Below, one piece after another: positions 15,801 to 23,733 of a stretch of DNA of 46,879 bases. Under the pieces are notes generated by a model that ran no database searches, had not been told where the DNA came from, and was given only the letters and a program-made list of their open reading frames with translations. The stretch comes from an archaeon 13_2_20CM_2_53_6 (lineage in GTDB: Archaea > Thermoproteota > Bathyarchaeia > 40CM-2-53-6). Position 1 is the first letter of the stretch. Each line of letters opens with the position of its first letter. The translations under genes were made by a program, and so were the position numbers. Location of the stretch: the NCBI GenBank assembly GCA_001915065.1, contig MNDT01000026.1, positions 1-46,879 on the forward strand, read 5' to 3'.

Positions 15801-16211
15801 ATGCCGGGTGTAGGCATACAACTGCTAGACACGACCCCGAAGTGGCTGGGTCTCACGCTCGTCTGTTCAGCGTGTGCCTTGGTTGTGACGGGAGCCGGCA
15901 TCCTCGTCAACCAGCTGATCCTGTTCAGTATAACGCCGTTCTCCCTGCTGCTTCATTTCGCCTTGGCCATTTCGCTCTCTGCTTGGATTCTGAACCTTAG
16001 ATTCCAGATGACTCAGGACAGAAAGCCGCTTCTCGCCATCGGGATTGCTGTTGCTGTAGGCTCAATCTGGAGCTTGCTCCAGCAATGGTTTGGCTACTTG
16101 CAGACTGGCCTGACCAACGACATTACACTTGTCGCGGGAGCAATGCTCATGGACGCGGCCGGTGGCTGCGTCACCTACATTCTATTCCATCTAAACATAC
16201 TCAGAAAATAG
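15801..16211 (+). CDS. four-span membrane protein (136 aa)
   Basis: Four predicted spans (LTLVCSACALVVTGAGILV; LLHFALAISLSAWILNL; LLAIGIAVAVGSIWSLLQQW; LVAGAMLMDAAGGCVTYIL), with ATG immediately after the stop of the preceding membrane protein. No family is recognised. The two genes look like a unit. Confidence 0.55.
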   Translation: MPGVGIQLLDTTPKWLGLTLVCSACALVVTGAGILVNQLILFSITPFSLLLHFALAISLSAWILNLRFQMTQDRKPLLAIGIAVAVGSIWSLLQQWFGYLQTGLTNDITLVAGAMLMDAAGGCVTYILFHLNILRK

Positions 16212-16223
16212 TTTTCCAGGTGA

Positions 16224-17165
16224 TCATGTCGGCCGACTAATCGTCCTTGCCCTGGCCGGAACGGGAACCTGCTCGCGTATCACAGTTCCCTCTTTCGGGT
16301 CTTGAGTTATTCTTTGGAAGGCCCTGATGATCTCCTTAGTGACGGGACCCGGCTTCCCTTCGCCGATCGGGACTCCCTGTATCCGAATGACAGGCACGAC
16401 CTCGGCAAGGGTGCCTGTGAGGAAAACCTCGTCTGCGTTCAGTAGCTCGTAGGGCGTGATGTCTCTCTCATGAACGTCATAGCCGAGTTCTTCTGCAAGC
16501 TTGAGAACTCTACTCCTTGTAATCCCGTGGAGTATGCCCGATGCTGAGGTGGGCGTGTGCACTATTCCCTGTTTTACCAGAAACATGTTTGAGCCGTGGA
16601 ACTCTGATACCATTCCACGGTGATCGAGCATAACGACCTCGTCGGTCCCTGCATCTATCGCCTGGAATTTGGCAAGGACGCTCTGGATGTAGTTGAGGGA
16701 TTTCAGCTCATGAGTGGTCCCGTCAACCATGTCACGCCTGTAGCTGGAGATAATAGCGGTTATTCCCTTCTCGCGAGCCTCTTTGCCGTGGGCTGGACCC
16801 ACCGGCTCGCTCATGATTATGATCGAGGGCTTTTGAGAACTTCTCGGATCGAGACCCAGATTTCCTCGGCCTCGCGTGATGATGAGCCGTATGTATGCGT
16901 CCATGAAATTGTTTCTTCGAAGAGTTTCCACGACAGCATTCATCAGCTCCTCTTTCGATAGTGGACTGTTGATCCTGGTGATTCTCAGCCCCTCCAGCAT
17001 TCGCTCTATGTGTTCGCGTAGGTGGAAGACTATTCCGTTGTAGGCGCGTATTCCTTCGAAGACCCCGTCGCCATAAAGGAGACCGTGGTCGTAAACGGAT
17101 ATTTTCGCGCTGCCCTTTGGCTGGTATTCACCGTCGATGTATACTAGCGGCTCCTTACCCGCCAT
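16224..17165 (-). CDS. ilvE: branched-chain amino acid aminotransferase (class IV PLP fold)
   Basis: Transfers amino groups between glutamate and branched-chain 2-oxo acids, the last step of Leu/Ile/Val synthesis. The sequence has VYDHGLLYGDGVFEGIRAYN, RLIITRGRGNLGLDP, the PLP-Lys region THELKSLNYIQSVLAK, a region with VVMLDHRGMVSEFHGSNMFL, GILHGITR and EVFLTGTLAEVVPV. These are standard for class IV aminotransferases; D-amino-acid aminotransferase is less likely given the length (313 aa) and the GxLHGITR-type segment. ATG start. tRNA-Val lies just upstream on the other strand, divergently. Confidence 0.88.
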   Translation of the reverse strand: MAGKEPLVYIDGEYQPKGSAKISVYDHGLLYGDGVFEGIRAYNGIVFHLREHIERMLEGLRITRINSPLSKEELMNAVVETLRRNNFMDAYIRLIITRGRGNLGLDPRSSQKPSIIIMSEPVGPAHGKEAREKGITAIISSYRRDMVDGTTHELKSLNYIQSVLAKFQAIDAGTDEVVMLDHRGMVSEFHGSNMFLVKQGIVHTPTSASGILHGITRSRVLKLAEELGYDVHERDITPYELLNADEVFLTGTLAEVVPVIRIQGVPIGEGKPGPVTKEIIRAFQRITQDPKEGTVIREQVPVPARARTISRPT

Positions 17166-17287
17166 AAATGTCCAGAATGAAAACTAGCTATTCGCTCTAT
17201 AAAAGGACAAGCTCCCAACATTGACAAAGCTCGGTAATCTTGACCTAAATCGTAATCTACCGGTAGACGCGACGACTCTTTCGCAGT

Positions 17288-17401
17288 GGGCCGGTAGTTC
17301 AGCCCGGTTGGGACAGATCCTCCGGTGAGAACGTCCGCCTTACACGCGGAAACCATGTCGAGGCCGCACGGTCGGGAGTTCAAATCTCCCCCGGCCCACC
17401 A
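17288..17401 (+). tRNA. tRNA-Val(TAC) with two predicted introns
   Basis: Acceptor GGGCCGG pairs with CCGGCCC, followed by A and CCA (17399-17401). The anticodon arm TCCGC-CTTACAC-GCGGA is intact with TAC at 17341-17343, and the T-arm is GGGAG-TTCAAAT-CTCCC. The D-stem GTTC/GAAC encloses 28 nt instead of about 10, so roughly 18 nt is an insert. The variable region has 23 nt instead of 5, so another 18 nt or so is an insert. With both removed the tRNA is about 78 nt. Boundaries are approximate. No canonical 37/38 intron is present. Confidence 0.9.
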
Positions 17402-17411
17402 TTTTAGTAGT

Positions 17412-17792
17412 CTAAGACGAAGACCTAGCTCTCGCTTTTTTCCTGCACTCTTCAAGAGTGTCGACCGCGTAGCGAAGGTGTGGAATCGTGATAGATCCTC
17501 CGACTATTAGGCCGATGTTGAAAGCTTCGAAGAACTCTTCATCGTTCACCTTCTGTTCCACGCACTGAATGACATGATAAGTAACACAGTCATCGCACCT
17601 CAGAACCATTGAGGCTACCAACCCCAGGAGTTCTTTCGTTTTCTTGGGAAGCGCCCCATCGTTGTAGACTTGGGTGTCGAGATTGAAGAACCGTTTTATG
17701 CCCAGATTTCCTCTGGCTAGAATCTTCTCATTCATCTTCTCTCTGTAGTGTCTAAACTCCTCGAGCGAATGCTCATGACTCAAATTCCACAC
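17412..17792 (-). CDS. AhpD-like / carboxymuconolactone-decarboxylase-family protein
   Basis: A 126-residue all-helical protein with the CxxC-containing segment MVLRCDDCVTYHV and a downstream amphipathic helix (EEFFEAFNIGLIVGGSITIP). This is the AhpD-type redox centre: Cys-x-x-Cys followed by His. Such proteins act as alkylhydroperoxidase reducing partners or related disulfide enzymes. The start is GTG. It is next to the frd operon but separated by 134 bp, so co-transcription is uncertain. Confidence 0.8.
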   Translation of the reverse strand: MWNLSHEHSLEEFRHYREKMNEKILARGNLGIKRFFNLDTQVYNDGALPKKTKELLGLVASMVLRCDDCVTYHVIQCVEQKVNDEEFFEAFNIGLIVGGSITIPHLRYAVDTLEECRKKARARSSS

Positions 17793-17926
17793 CAGAATAT
17801 AGGAGAAGAAACGCCAGTATTAGAATATCAGAAGATTGGTCGATTCTGCCTTGCCATCGTCGGATACGCGCCTAACATACCAGGTCGCGTTATCAAACAT
17901 GGACTCGTGGAATTAAGTCAGCTCCG

Positions 17927-18346
17927 CTATGTTATGGTCCCATTGAGATACCAGGCAATCAAGTAGTATGCTAGAACGATGATCCCAACAAATATGATGA
18001 AATACCCAACAGCCTCCAGCGCTCTTCTATACTTCAAAAGTCCGACTTCGGTCAGTGCGGACTGGAACCGGAATATTCCGTGGAAGAGCGAGCCTGCTAT
18101 GGTTACAAACACAAAGAGAGCGCCAAGGAGGTGTCCAGTCACTAGCAAGCTAGGGTCTCTCACAAGCGTAAGACACGACGGGCACGCGGGGTTCTCTCTG
18201 CTGAAGGGCCAGAGACCGAACGGGTAGGCGATGGCTGTCATATAGATCATGACTGGAAGGAGAAACGCTGCGATCATCCCTCCGAGGGAGAAGATGCCCC
18301 ATAAGATCGCGTGGAGCTTCGCAACCTTGTGAGTCTCCATTTTCAT
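17927..18346 (-). CDS. frdD: fumarate reductase membrane anchor subunit D
   Basis: Three membrane spans, beginning HAILWGIFSLGGMIAAFLLP and ending FIIFVGIIVLAYYLIAWYL, preceded by a short charged N-terminus. The WGIFSLGGM start closely resembles E. coli FrdD. With FrdC it anchors the flavoprotein/iron-sulfur dimer and forms the quinone site. I chose the ATG at 18346 because it overlaps the frdC stop (ATGA). A longer open frame running to 18688 is spurious, since it overlaps frdC almost entirely. It is the last gene of the operon. Confidence 0.82.
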   Translation of the reverse strand: MKMETHKVAKLHAILWGIFSLGGMIAAFLLPVMIYMTAIAYPFGLWPFSRENPACPSCLTLVRDPSLLVTGHLLGALFVFVTIAGSLFHGIFRFQSALTEVGLLKYRRALEAVGYFIIFVGIIVLAYYLIAWYLNGTIT

Positions 18347-18738
18347 CTCAAAACAACCAGCCAGATCGCCAGGTATGAGACTATCACGAGGAGTATGAGG
18401 TTGAGGATTAATGCCTGCCAAGGCTTGGTCTTGCTCCTGCCGATCTTGACTGGCGCGACCGCGCCTAGGAGGTAGAACCAGGTCGCTGCGTGGTACATAG
18501 TGAAGACAAGAGCGACGAGGCTGAAGCCGATCACAGCCGGGTTCTTCAGAAAGTTGAGAAAGTCGGCACGAGACCCCGTAGCCCAGAGCGAGAGCCCGTA
18601 AATGAAGATGAGACTGTAGAGGGCGACGAATAGGCTGGTCCATTCGCGCACCATGTACATCGCGTAGTGCCGGTTGGCAGTCCACCATCCAGGGGTCAGC
18701 CGTTTCCTCAGTTCTGGATAGTGCTTGTTTTCCGCCAT
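18343..18738 (-). CDS. frdC: fumarate reductase membrane anchor subunit C
   Basis: A 131-residue membrane protein with three spans (LFVALYSLIFIYGLSLW; AVIGFSLVALVFTMYHAATWF; ALILNLILLVIVSYLAIWLV). The N-terminus TPGWWTANRHYAMYMVREWT and the segment YHAATWFYL match the E. coli FrdC pattern (Trp-Trp near the start, HxxTWF-like later). It helps bind quinone at the membrane. The stop overlaps the frdD start by one codon offset and the start lies 2 nt after frdB, so these are tightly coupled. Confidence 0.83.
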   Translation of the reverse strand: MAENKHYPELRKRLTPGWWTANRHYAMYMVREWTSLFVALYSLIFIYGLSLWATGSRADFLNFLKNPAVIGFSLVALVFTMYHAATWFYLLGAVAPVKIGRSKTKPWQALILNLILLVIVSYLAIWLVVLR

Positions 18739-18739
18739 G

Positions 18740-19486
18740 CTATCGTCCGCCTCGAGGCATGAGTATCGACTTTATCGCGTTCGTGGCCCCGAGAATCTTC
18801 GTGCGCTGAATCGCAAGCATCGGATCTACGCCTTTCGGGCAGACGACGCTGCACTCGCCGACGAGGGTGCATTCCCAGACTCCCTCGATTTCGTGGACTA
18901 TTGGGAATCGAATGTCCTTCCCTTGGTCCCGGCTATCCTCGATATACCGGTAGGCTAGAGCGGTTGCTGCTGGACCCAGGAATTTTTCGTTGAGTCCGTA
19001 GATCGGGCATGCTGCATAGCAGAGCATGCAGTTGATGCAGGATGAGAACTGTTGATAGCGGTCTAGCTCTTTCGAGGACTGTCTGTATTCGCCCTCTTCG
19101 ACGAGAGAGTCTTTCTTCCTGATTATCCAGGGCTTGATCTTCACAAGCTTCTCCATGAAATCCTCCATGTCGACGACAAGGTCCTTGATCACGGGGAAGT
19201 GGGACATTGGCTCCACTGTGATGGTTCGGTCTTTGAACTCATGGAGGAAGCTGGCGCATGTCAGTTTGGGCTCTCCGTCAATGTTGGCGCCGCAGCTGCC
19301 GCATACGCCCATTCGGCAGGACCATCGATAGGTCAGGCTCCCGTCCAACTCGGCCTTGATGTAGTTCAGAGCGTCGAGCACAACCATGTCGTGCCGGTAC
19401 GGGACCTTGTATTCCTGGAAGAAAGGCTGCGAGTCTTTTTCCGGTCGATACCGCGTCACCCGTATCGTGGCTATTTCCTGGCTCAT
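18740..19486 (-). CDS. frdB: fumarate reductase / succinate dehydrogenase iron-sulfur subunit
   Basis: Carries electrons between the flavin subunit and the membrane quinone site. The 2Fe-2S domain has SCRMGVCGSCGANI and LTCASFLHEF (ligands C, C, C, C). The C-terminal ferredoxin domain has SSCINCMLCYAACPIYG for the 4Fe-4S cluster and CTLVGECSVVCPKGVDP for the 3Fe-4S/4Fe-4S centres. The length of 248 aa matches FrdB/SdhB. ATG start, 3 bp after frdA. Fumarate reductase and succinate dehydrogenase cannot be separated by sequence alone. Confidence 0.93.
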   Translation of the reverse strand: MSQEIATIRVTRYRPEKDSQPFFQEYKVPYRHDMVVLDALNYIKAELDGSLTYRWSCRMGVCGSCGANIDGEPKLTCASFLHEFKDRTITVEPMSHFPVIKDLVVDMEDFMEKLVKIKPWIIRKKDSLVEEGEYRQSSKELDRYQQFSSCINCMLCYAACPIYGLNEKFLGPAATALAYRYIEDSRDQGKDIRFPIVHEIEGVWECTLVGECSVVCPKGVDPMLAIQRTKILGATNAIKSILMPRGGR

Positions 19487-19489
19487 TTG

Positions 19490-21199
19490 CTAGTAGACAC
19501 GCTCCTCCGGTTTCCATCGTGTTATCATGACGGGGCTGTAATCGATCCTTGGAGGTCCAGCAGTCTTGTAGGCCATAGAGTGCTTGAGAAAGTGGGCATC
19601 GTCTCGTTTGGTGTACTCGGTCCTGAAGTGGGCGCCTCTCGACTCATGTCTTAGGACTGCAGAGTAGGGTATTGTTTCTGCCACGTCGAGCATGAAGTCT
19701 AGTTCAAGCGCAGAGACGAGTTCTGTGTTGTATACGTGATCCTTGTCCTCTACTATGCCATTCTTGAGACGAGTCTTGAGCGCTCCGACTATTCTGCATG
19801 CCTCCTTGAGACTGTTCTCGTCTCGATAGATTCCCACATCCTTCTCCATCTCGTTCTGCATCTCGGTTCTGATGCCAGATATCCTCTCTCCCTGCTCGTG
19901 CTTGAGTAGCTGGTCGAAGATCCTCTTCTCCTCCATCATCGCTTCTCCCTGGACAGGGTTTCCGAAACTGGGACTAATCTCTTTCATTGCAGATTGGGCT
20001 GCCGCTCTGCCCGCTGCCGCGCCGAAGACTAGGCATTCAGTTAGGGAATTGCTTCCAAGCCTGTTGGCGCCATTCATAGTCACGCAGGCCGCTTCACCTG
20101 CTGCGTAGAGTCCCGGCATCCCCGTGAATCCGTGCATGTCTGTGTGCACGCCTCCCATCATGTAGTGCTGTCCCGGTCGGACAGGGATTGGCTCATGCGC
20201 AGGGTCTATTCCGAGATATTTTTCGGCGAGCTCTTTGACAAAGGGTAGCTTGTCTTCGATTGTTATTTCGCCTAGGTGCGTAAGGTCAAGATTTACGTAA
20301 CTTCCATAGGGTCCGTCGAATCCCCTTCCAGCGTTGATCTCACTCATCTCGGCCCTAGAGAGTATGTCGCGCGGACCGAGCTCCATTTTTCCCGGGACGT
20401 ACCGCTTGAGGAATCGTTCTCCGTCCTTGTTCAGCAGATGACCTCCCTCTCCGCGGGCCGCTTCAGTGATCAGGATACCAGTGTTCGGAAGGAGGGTAGG
20501 ATGGTACTGGACCATTTCCATATCTTTCAACGGGACCCCTGCGCGGTATGCTAGTGCCATACCGTCGCCGGTCTTGATCCATCCATTTGTGGTGAACTGG
20601 AAGATACGTCCACAGCCTCCCGTTGCGATGATTACTGCCTTGCCGAGAATAGTGACCAGTTCTCCGGTACGCATCTCTATCGCGGTTACGCCCTCAACTC
20701 GGTCTTTGTCGACCAGTAGGGAGGTTACGAACCACTCATCGTATCGATGGATATTCTCGTACTTGAGCGAAGTCTGGAAGAGGGTGTGGAGGAGATGGAA
20801 GCCGATCTTGTCGGTTGCAAAGAGGGTTCTTTTGACGCTCATTCCACCGAAGGCTCGAGAGCTGATTCGTCCGTCCGGGTCTCGGCTGAACGGGCACCCC
20901 CAGTGTTCTAGTTGATAGGACTCGCGGGGTGCTTCCTTTACGAAAAACTCAACCGAATCTTGGTCGGCTAGGAAATCGCTCCCTTTGATCGTGTCGTAGG
21001 CGTGCGAGTCGAAGTTGTCGTATTCGCGGGTGACCGCCGCCATTCCTCCCTCGGCGGAGACGGTGTGGCTCCGCATCGGGTAGACTTTTGAGACGACTGC
21101 AACATCCATCTTCGGCTGGAGTTCGACTGCTGCTATGGCTGCTCGTAGACCTGCGGCGCCTCCGCCTACGATTACAATGTCGTGATTGTGATGTTCCAA
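19490..21199 (-). CDS. frdA: fumarate reductase / succinate dehydrogenase flavoprotein subunit
   Basis: The FAD-carrying catalytic subunit that interconverts fumarate and succinate. It has the Rossmann loop [16 protein letters not shown], the FAD-linking His in [30 protein letters not shown], the substrate region [20 protein letters not shown], the catalytic Arg in GPRDILSRA, and the second nucleotide contact [13 protein letters not shown]. The length of 569 aa fits. A TATA-like TTATTTAAAG (about 21253-21262) lies upstream. It is first in the frdABCD operon. Physiological direction would depend on the quinone pool and growth mode. Confidence 0.93.
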   Translation of the reverse strand: MEHHNHDIVIVGGGAAGLRAAIAAVELQPKMDVAVVSKVYPMRSHTVSAEGGMAAVTREYDNFDSHAYDTIKGSDFLADQDSVEFFVKEAPRESYQLEHWGCPFSRDPDGRISSRAFGGMSVKRTLFATDKIGFHLLHTLFQTSLKYENIHRYDEWFVTSLLVDKDRVEGVTAIEMRTGELVTILGKAVIIATGGCGRIFQFTTNGWIKTGDGMALAYRAGVPLKDMEMVQYHPTLLPNTGILITEAARGEGGHLLNKDGERFLKRYVPGKMELGPRDILSRAEMSEINAGRGFDGPYGSYVNLDLTHLGEITIEDKLPFVKELAEKYLGIDPAHEPIPVRPGQHYMMGGVHTDMHGFTGMPGLYAAGEAACVTMNGANRLGSNSLTECLVFGAAAGRAAAQSAMKEISPSFGNPVQGEAMMEEKRIFDQLLKHEQGERISGIRTEMQNEMEKDVGIYRDENSLKEACRIVGALKTRLKNGIVEDKDHVYNTELVSALELDFMLDVAETIPYSAVLRHESRGAHFRTEYTKRDDAHFLKHSMAYKTAGPPRIDYSPVMITRWKPEERVY

Positions 21200-21305
21200 G
21201 CCTGTGAAGGTCCGGTTTGAGCCTGTTCTGTTAATCCGTTTGACCGTACTTTAAATAATCTTAGAGTGAAAAGATCCGCGCTCGCTTCTGAGATATGAGA
21301 ATGAC

Positions 21306-23114
21306 TTATTGGGCGACCTGGTGAATCGAGGCTTTTATTGCTCTGAGACCATAGTTGTCCATTCTTATCTGGACCGCGAAGAGTCCACGGAGGGCGCCTA
21401 CGAATCGGGGCTCCATGGTGTTTATGTTGGCAAGGAAGAGAGCTGTGGCATTTGGAACGGTCAACAGGTCTATCAGCTGTCTAATCCCTTCGTAGACCTG
21501 TTCCCATCGTTCGCCTCTGATAAGATCGGTTATGCTGTCGAATACGAAACTCGCCCCCGAGTTCTTGCTGTTGTCGAGGAAGTCAGAGACGATTGCGGCT
21601 ACGAGTCCAAGCTCCTTGTCCGGAATTTGCATCTCGCCGTCTGGTAGCTCGTCCGGGGCGGAGAGGAGCGATGAGGCAGCGATAATCTTGATCATCCGCC
21701 TTCCCTTGATCGCACGATAGAGCTTGCTGGACTTTACGGTGAAGACGACACAGAGTTCAGCGTTGCTAGTTCCCTCTGCCAGAAACTTGTCAACCGCACT
21801 CTCGTAGTCAGAATTGTTGTCGTATTCGAAGAGTATGACTGAACCACGTATCTGCTGGTGATCAAGATTCACCAAGGACGAGAATGGTTCCGTCGACTCG
21901 GACAAGTTCAGCAGCTCTACGCCCGTGTTCTGGCGTAGAAACTCTGTAAGCTGAGGCCGGGGAGCCTTACTGCTCTCGAGGAGGAATAGCTCTGCTGGCC
22001 CTTGATATTTATCACTCGTCTCCTTGTCGATTGGCGCTATCTGGCCTTGAAGATTCTCCTGCCCTATCTCTTTGAGATAGACTTTCGATATTGGGCCAAA
22101 GCTCAACCTCTCCGAAAGACCCTCTCGCGGCAAGTCTTGACCTTGCACGCTCTGGGAAACGATTAGTCTGCCGCTCTTCTTCCATTCCTCGAAGCGTGGT
22201 TCGTTCTGCGATAGATTTCCAACAAGCCAGCCGCTACTGGACGCGCTGACGATAATCTTTGACCCTGAGTCTATCAACCCTTTCAGTGTCGATGCGAGGA
22301 AAGCAATCGCCCTCCTTCCAGAGTCATGGAGGATCAGGTAACGATGCCCAGGTTTGATGATGGTCTCGGGCAGTAGTTGGCCTGACGGAAATCTTACTGA
22401 ACCTAGTGGAGTAGCTTCACTGATAGACATAGCGAAGAAGAGGACTGACCCTGTCAAGAACGCCAATTCCCATGCAGCCGGGATGGACACTGGAAGCACA
22501 GGAGGCTGTGCACCCAGGGCGAATAGGAAGGTGCCGAGCGTGACGAAGAGGAACCAGGTCGTGGAAAGGGTTGCCATCGCTCTCTTTACGTGCGGAGGCT
22601 TGGCTCGTCTTCCCGCAGCTAGAAACAGTGTTGTTGGGTATATTGCCCCTGCCGATAGTAGGGCGATGGTGTATGGGAGATACCAGGCGGGTAGGAATAT
22701 GTTGAGTCCTAACCAACCAAACACTAGGATCTCGTAAAGGAGTAACGAAGTTCGCGACTTCAGCCGCGACCACGCTTCCCGAAGAGTGTTACATTCCGGG
22801 CAGAAGTACAGGTTCCCAGCCATCAATCCTACCGCGGCGAAGACTAGGGTAACACTGACCTGGAGACCGTATGCAGCCCACTCGAAACCAATACTGCGAA
22901 GGATGTCGAATAGCACGGCGGAAAGGAAATAGAGGTTCAGCCGCGCAAGGTTTCCGGCTCTGACTCCCCAGAAAGATGCCTTCTGGAGCAATAGTCGTCG
23001 AAGAGCGATTGCAGGAAGGACCAATGCCGTGGCGTCTATGAAGACCTCGGCGTACGTGGCGTCAACGCTCCAATCCGCGAAATATACGTGTGGAGCGGCT
23101 GCTGGCGGTTTCAA
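21306..23114 (-). CDS. seven-span membrane protein with C-terminal DUF835-like region (602 aa)
   Basis: Residues about 15-240 hold seven hydrophobic spans (for example VFIDATALVLPAIALRRLLL and YFLSAVLFDILRSIGF), resembling membrane sensor modules. The soluble half (about 245-600) has two alpha/beta parts. The last part contains SFVFDSITDLIRGERW and YEGIRQLIDLL, close to the DUF835 pattern (a beta-strand ending in D-S followed by a helix), related to RecA/KaiC-like folds. No Walker A motif or histidine-kinase box is visible, so catalysis is doubtful. The start is TTG. A membrane sensor or signalling adaptor is an inference. Confidence 0.55.
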   Translation of the reverse strand: MKPPAAAPHVYFADWSVDATYAEVFIDATALVLPAIALRRLLLQKASFWGVRAGNLARLNLYFLSAVLFDILRSIGFEWAAYGLQVSVTLVFAAVGLMAGNLYFCPECNTLREAWSRLKSRTSLLLYEILVFGWLGLNIFLPAWYLPYTIALLSAGAIYPTTLFLAAGRRAKPPHVKRAMATLSTTWFLFVTLGTFLFALGAQPPVLPVSIPAAWELAFLTGSVLFFAMSISEATPLGSVRFPSGQLLPETIIKPGHRYLILHDSGRRAIAFLASTLKGLIDSGSKIIVSASSSGWLVGNLSQNEPRFEEWKKSGRLIVSQSVQGQDLPREGLSERLSFGPISKVYLKEIGQENLQGQIAPIDKETSDKYQGPAELFLLESSKAPRPQLTEFLRQNTGVELLNLSESTEPFSSLVNLDHQQIRGSVILFEYDNNSDYESAVDKFLAEGTSNAELCVVFTVKSSKLYRAIKGRRMIKIIAASSLLSAPDELPDGEMQIPDKELGLVAAIVSDFLDNSKNSGASFVFDSITDLIRGERWEQVYEGIRQLIDLLTVPNATALFLANINTMEPRFVGALRGLFAVQIRMDNYGLRAIKASIHQVAQ

Positions 23115-23175
23115 TCTGGCGTAACTGGGAACGAGGGCTGAATGGTACTGTTGGCCGAATCGGGTGAACGTTTAA

Positions 23176-23664
23176 CTATTTTCGAAGTCTGGCTCTGAGC
23201 TGAGTAAGCACATCCTCGTAATCCTCCCGGGCGAGCCTCTTCCTTCTTCGAGGTCCGGTCCAGATGGGGCGGCCCCAGAATGGGTCATCCCTGTACCGGG
23301 GGACAAGGTGCCAGTGGAGGTGAGGCATTCCGTTGCCGAGGAGTTCGTAGTTCATCTTGTCCGGGCCGAGGCTCTCAGCCAGAGCCGTCGCCACTCGCGA
23401 CATGTCCTCGAGGAATTCCCTCCGGTCCTTGTCTGAGAGCTGGTAGAGCTCTTCTCTGTGCCACTTGAGCGTCACGAACGAGTAGCCCCTGAAGAACTGG
23501 TCCGGATTGAGCTTTCCGATAGAGGTTCGCGACTCGAAGAAGACAAGATGGGCTGGCTCACGGAGGCTCTTGCACATCCAGCAATCAGGATTTAGCTCCC
23601 GCAAAGCCCTAGTCTTCGGTGTTGTTGATTGAATATGCGTAACTTCCTTCGTCACCATGAACAT
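23176..23664 (-). CDS. HIT-family nucleotide hydrolase/transferase
   Basis: A 162-residue protein with the histidine-triad motif MPHLHWHLVPRYRDDP (His-x-His-x-His), an upstream GKLNPDQFFRGYSFVTLKWH and a CWMC pair near the start that may bind zinc. HIT proteins act on nucleoside phosphoramidates or dinucleotides such as Ap4A. The N-terminus has two in-frame ATGs. The protein is larger than minimal HIT proteins because of extra N- and C-terminal basic segments. It lies just downstream of ileS on the same strand. Confidence 0.83.
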   Translation of the reverse strand: MFMVTKEVTHIQSTTPKTRALRELNPDCWMCKSLREPAHLVFFESRTSIGKLNPDQFFRGYSFVTLKWHREELYQLSDKDRREFLEDMSRVATALAESLGPDKMNYELLGNGMPHLHWHLVPRYRDDPFWGRPIWTGPRRRKRLAREDYEDVLTQLRARLRK

Positions 23665-23733
23665 CGCGCTCGTTGACCAGAAGACGCAACTTTCTGCGAC
23701 GTTGCTCTGATATGTGTTAACTGTGTCCGAAGA

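Noticed and set aside
17927-18688. 253-codon frame extending frdD upstream
   Set aside because: The upstream 114 codons lie over frdC in another frame and are Arg/Pro-rich; the ATGA overlap gives a better start at 18346.
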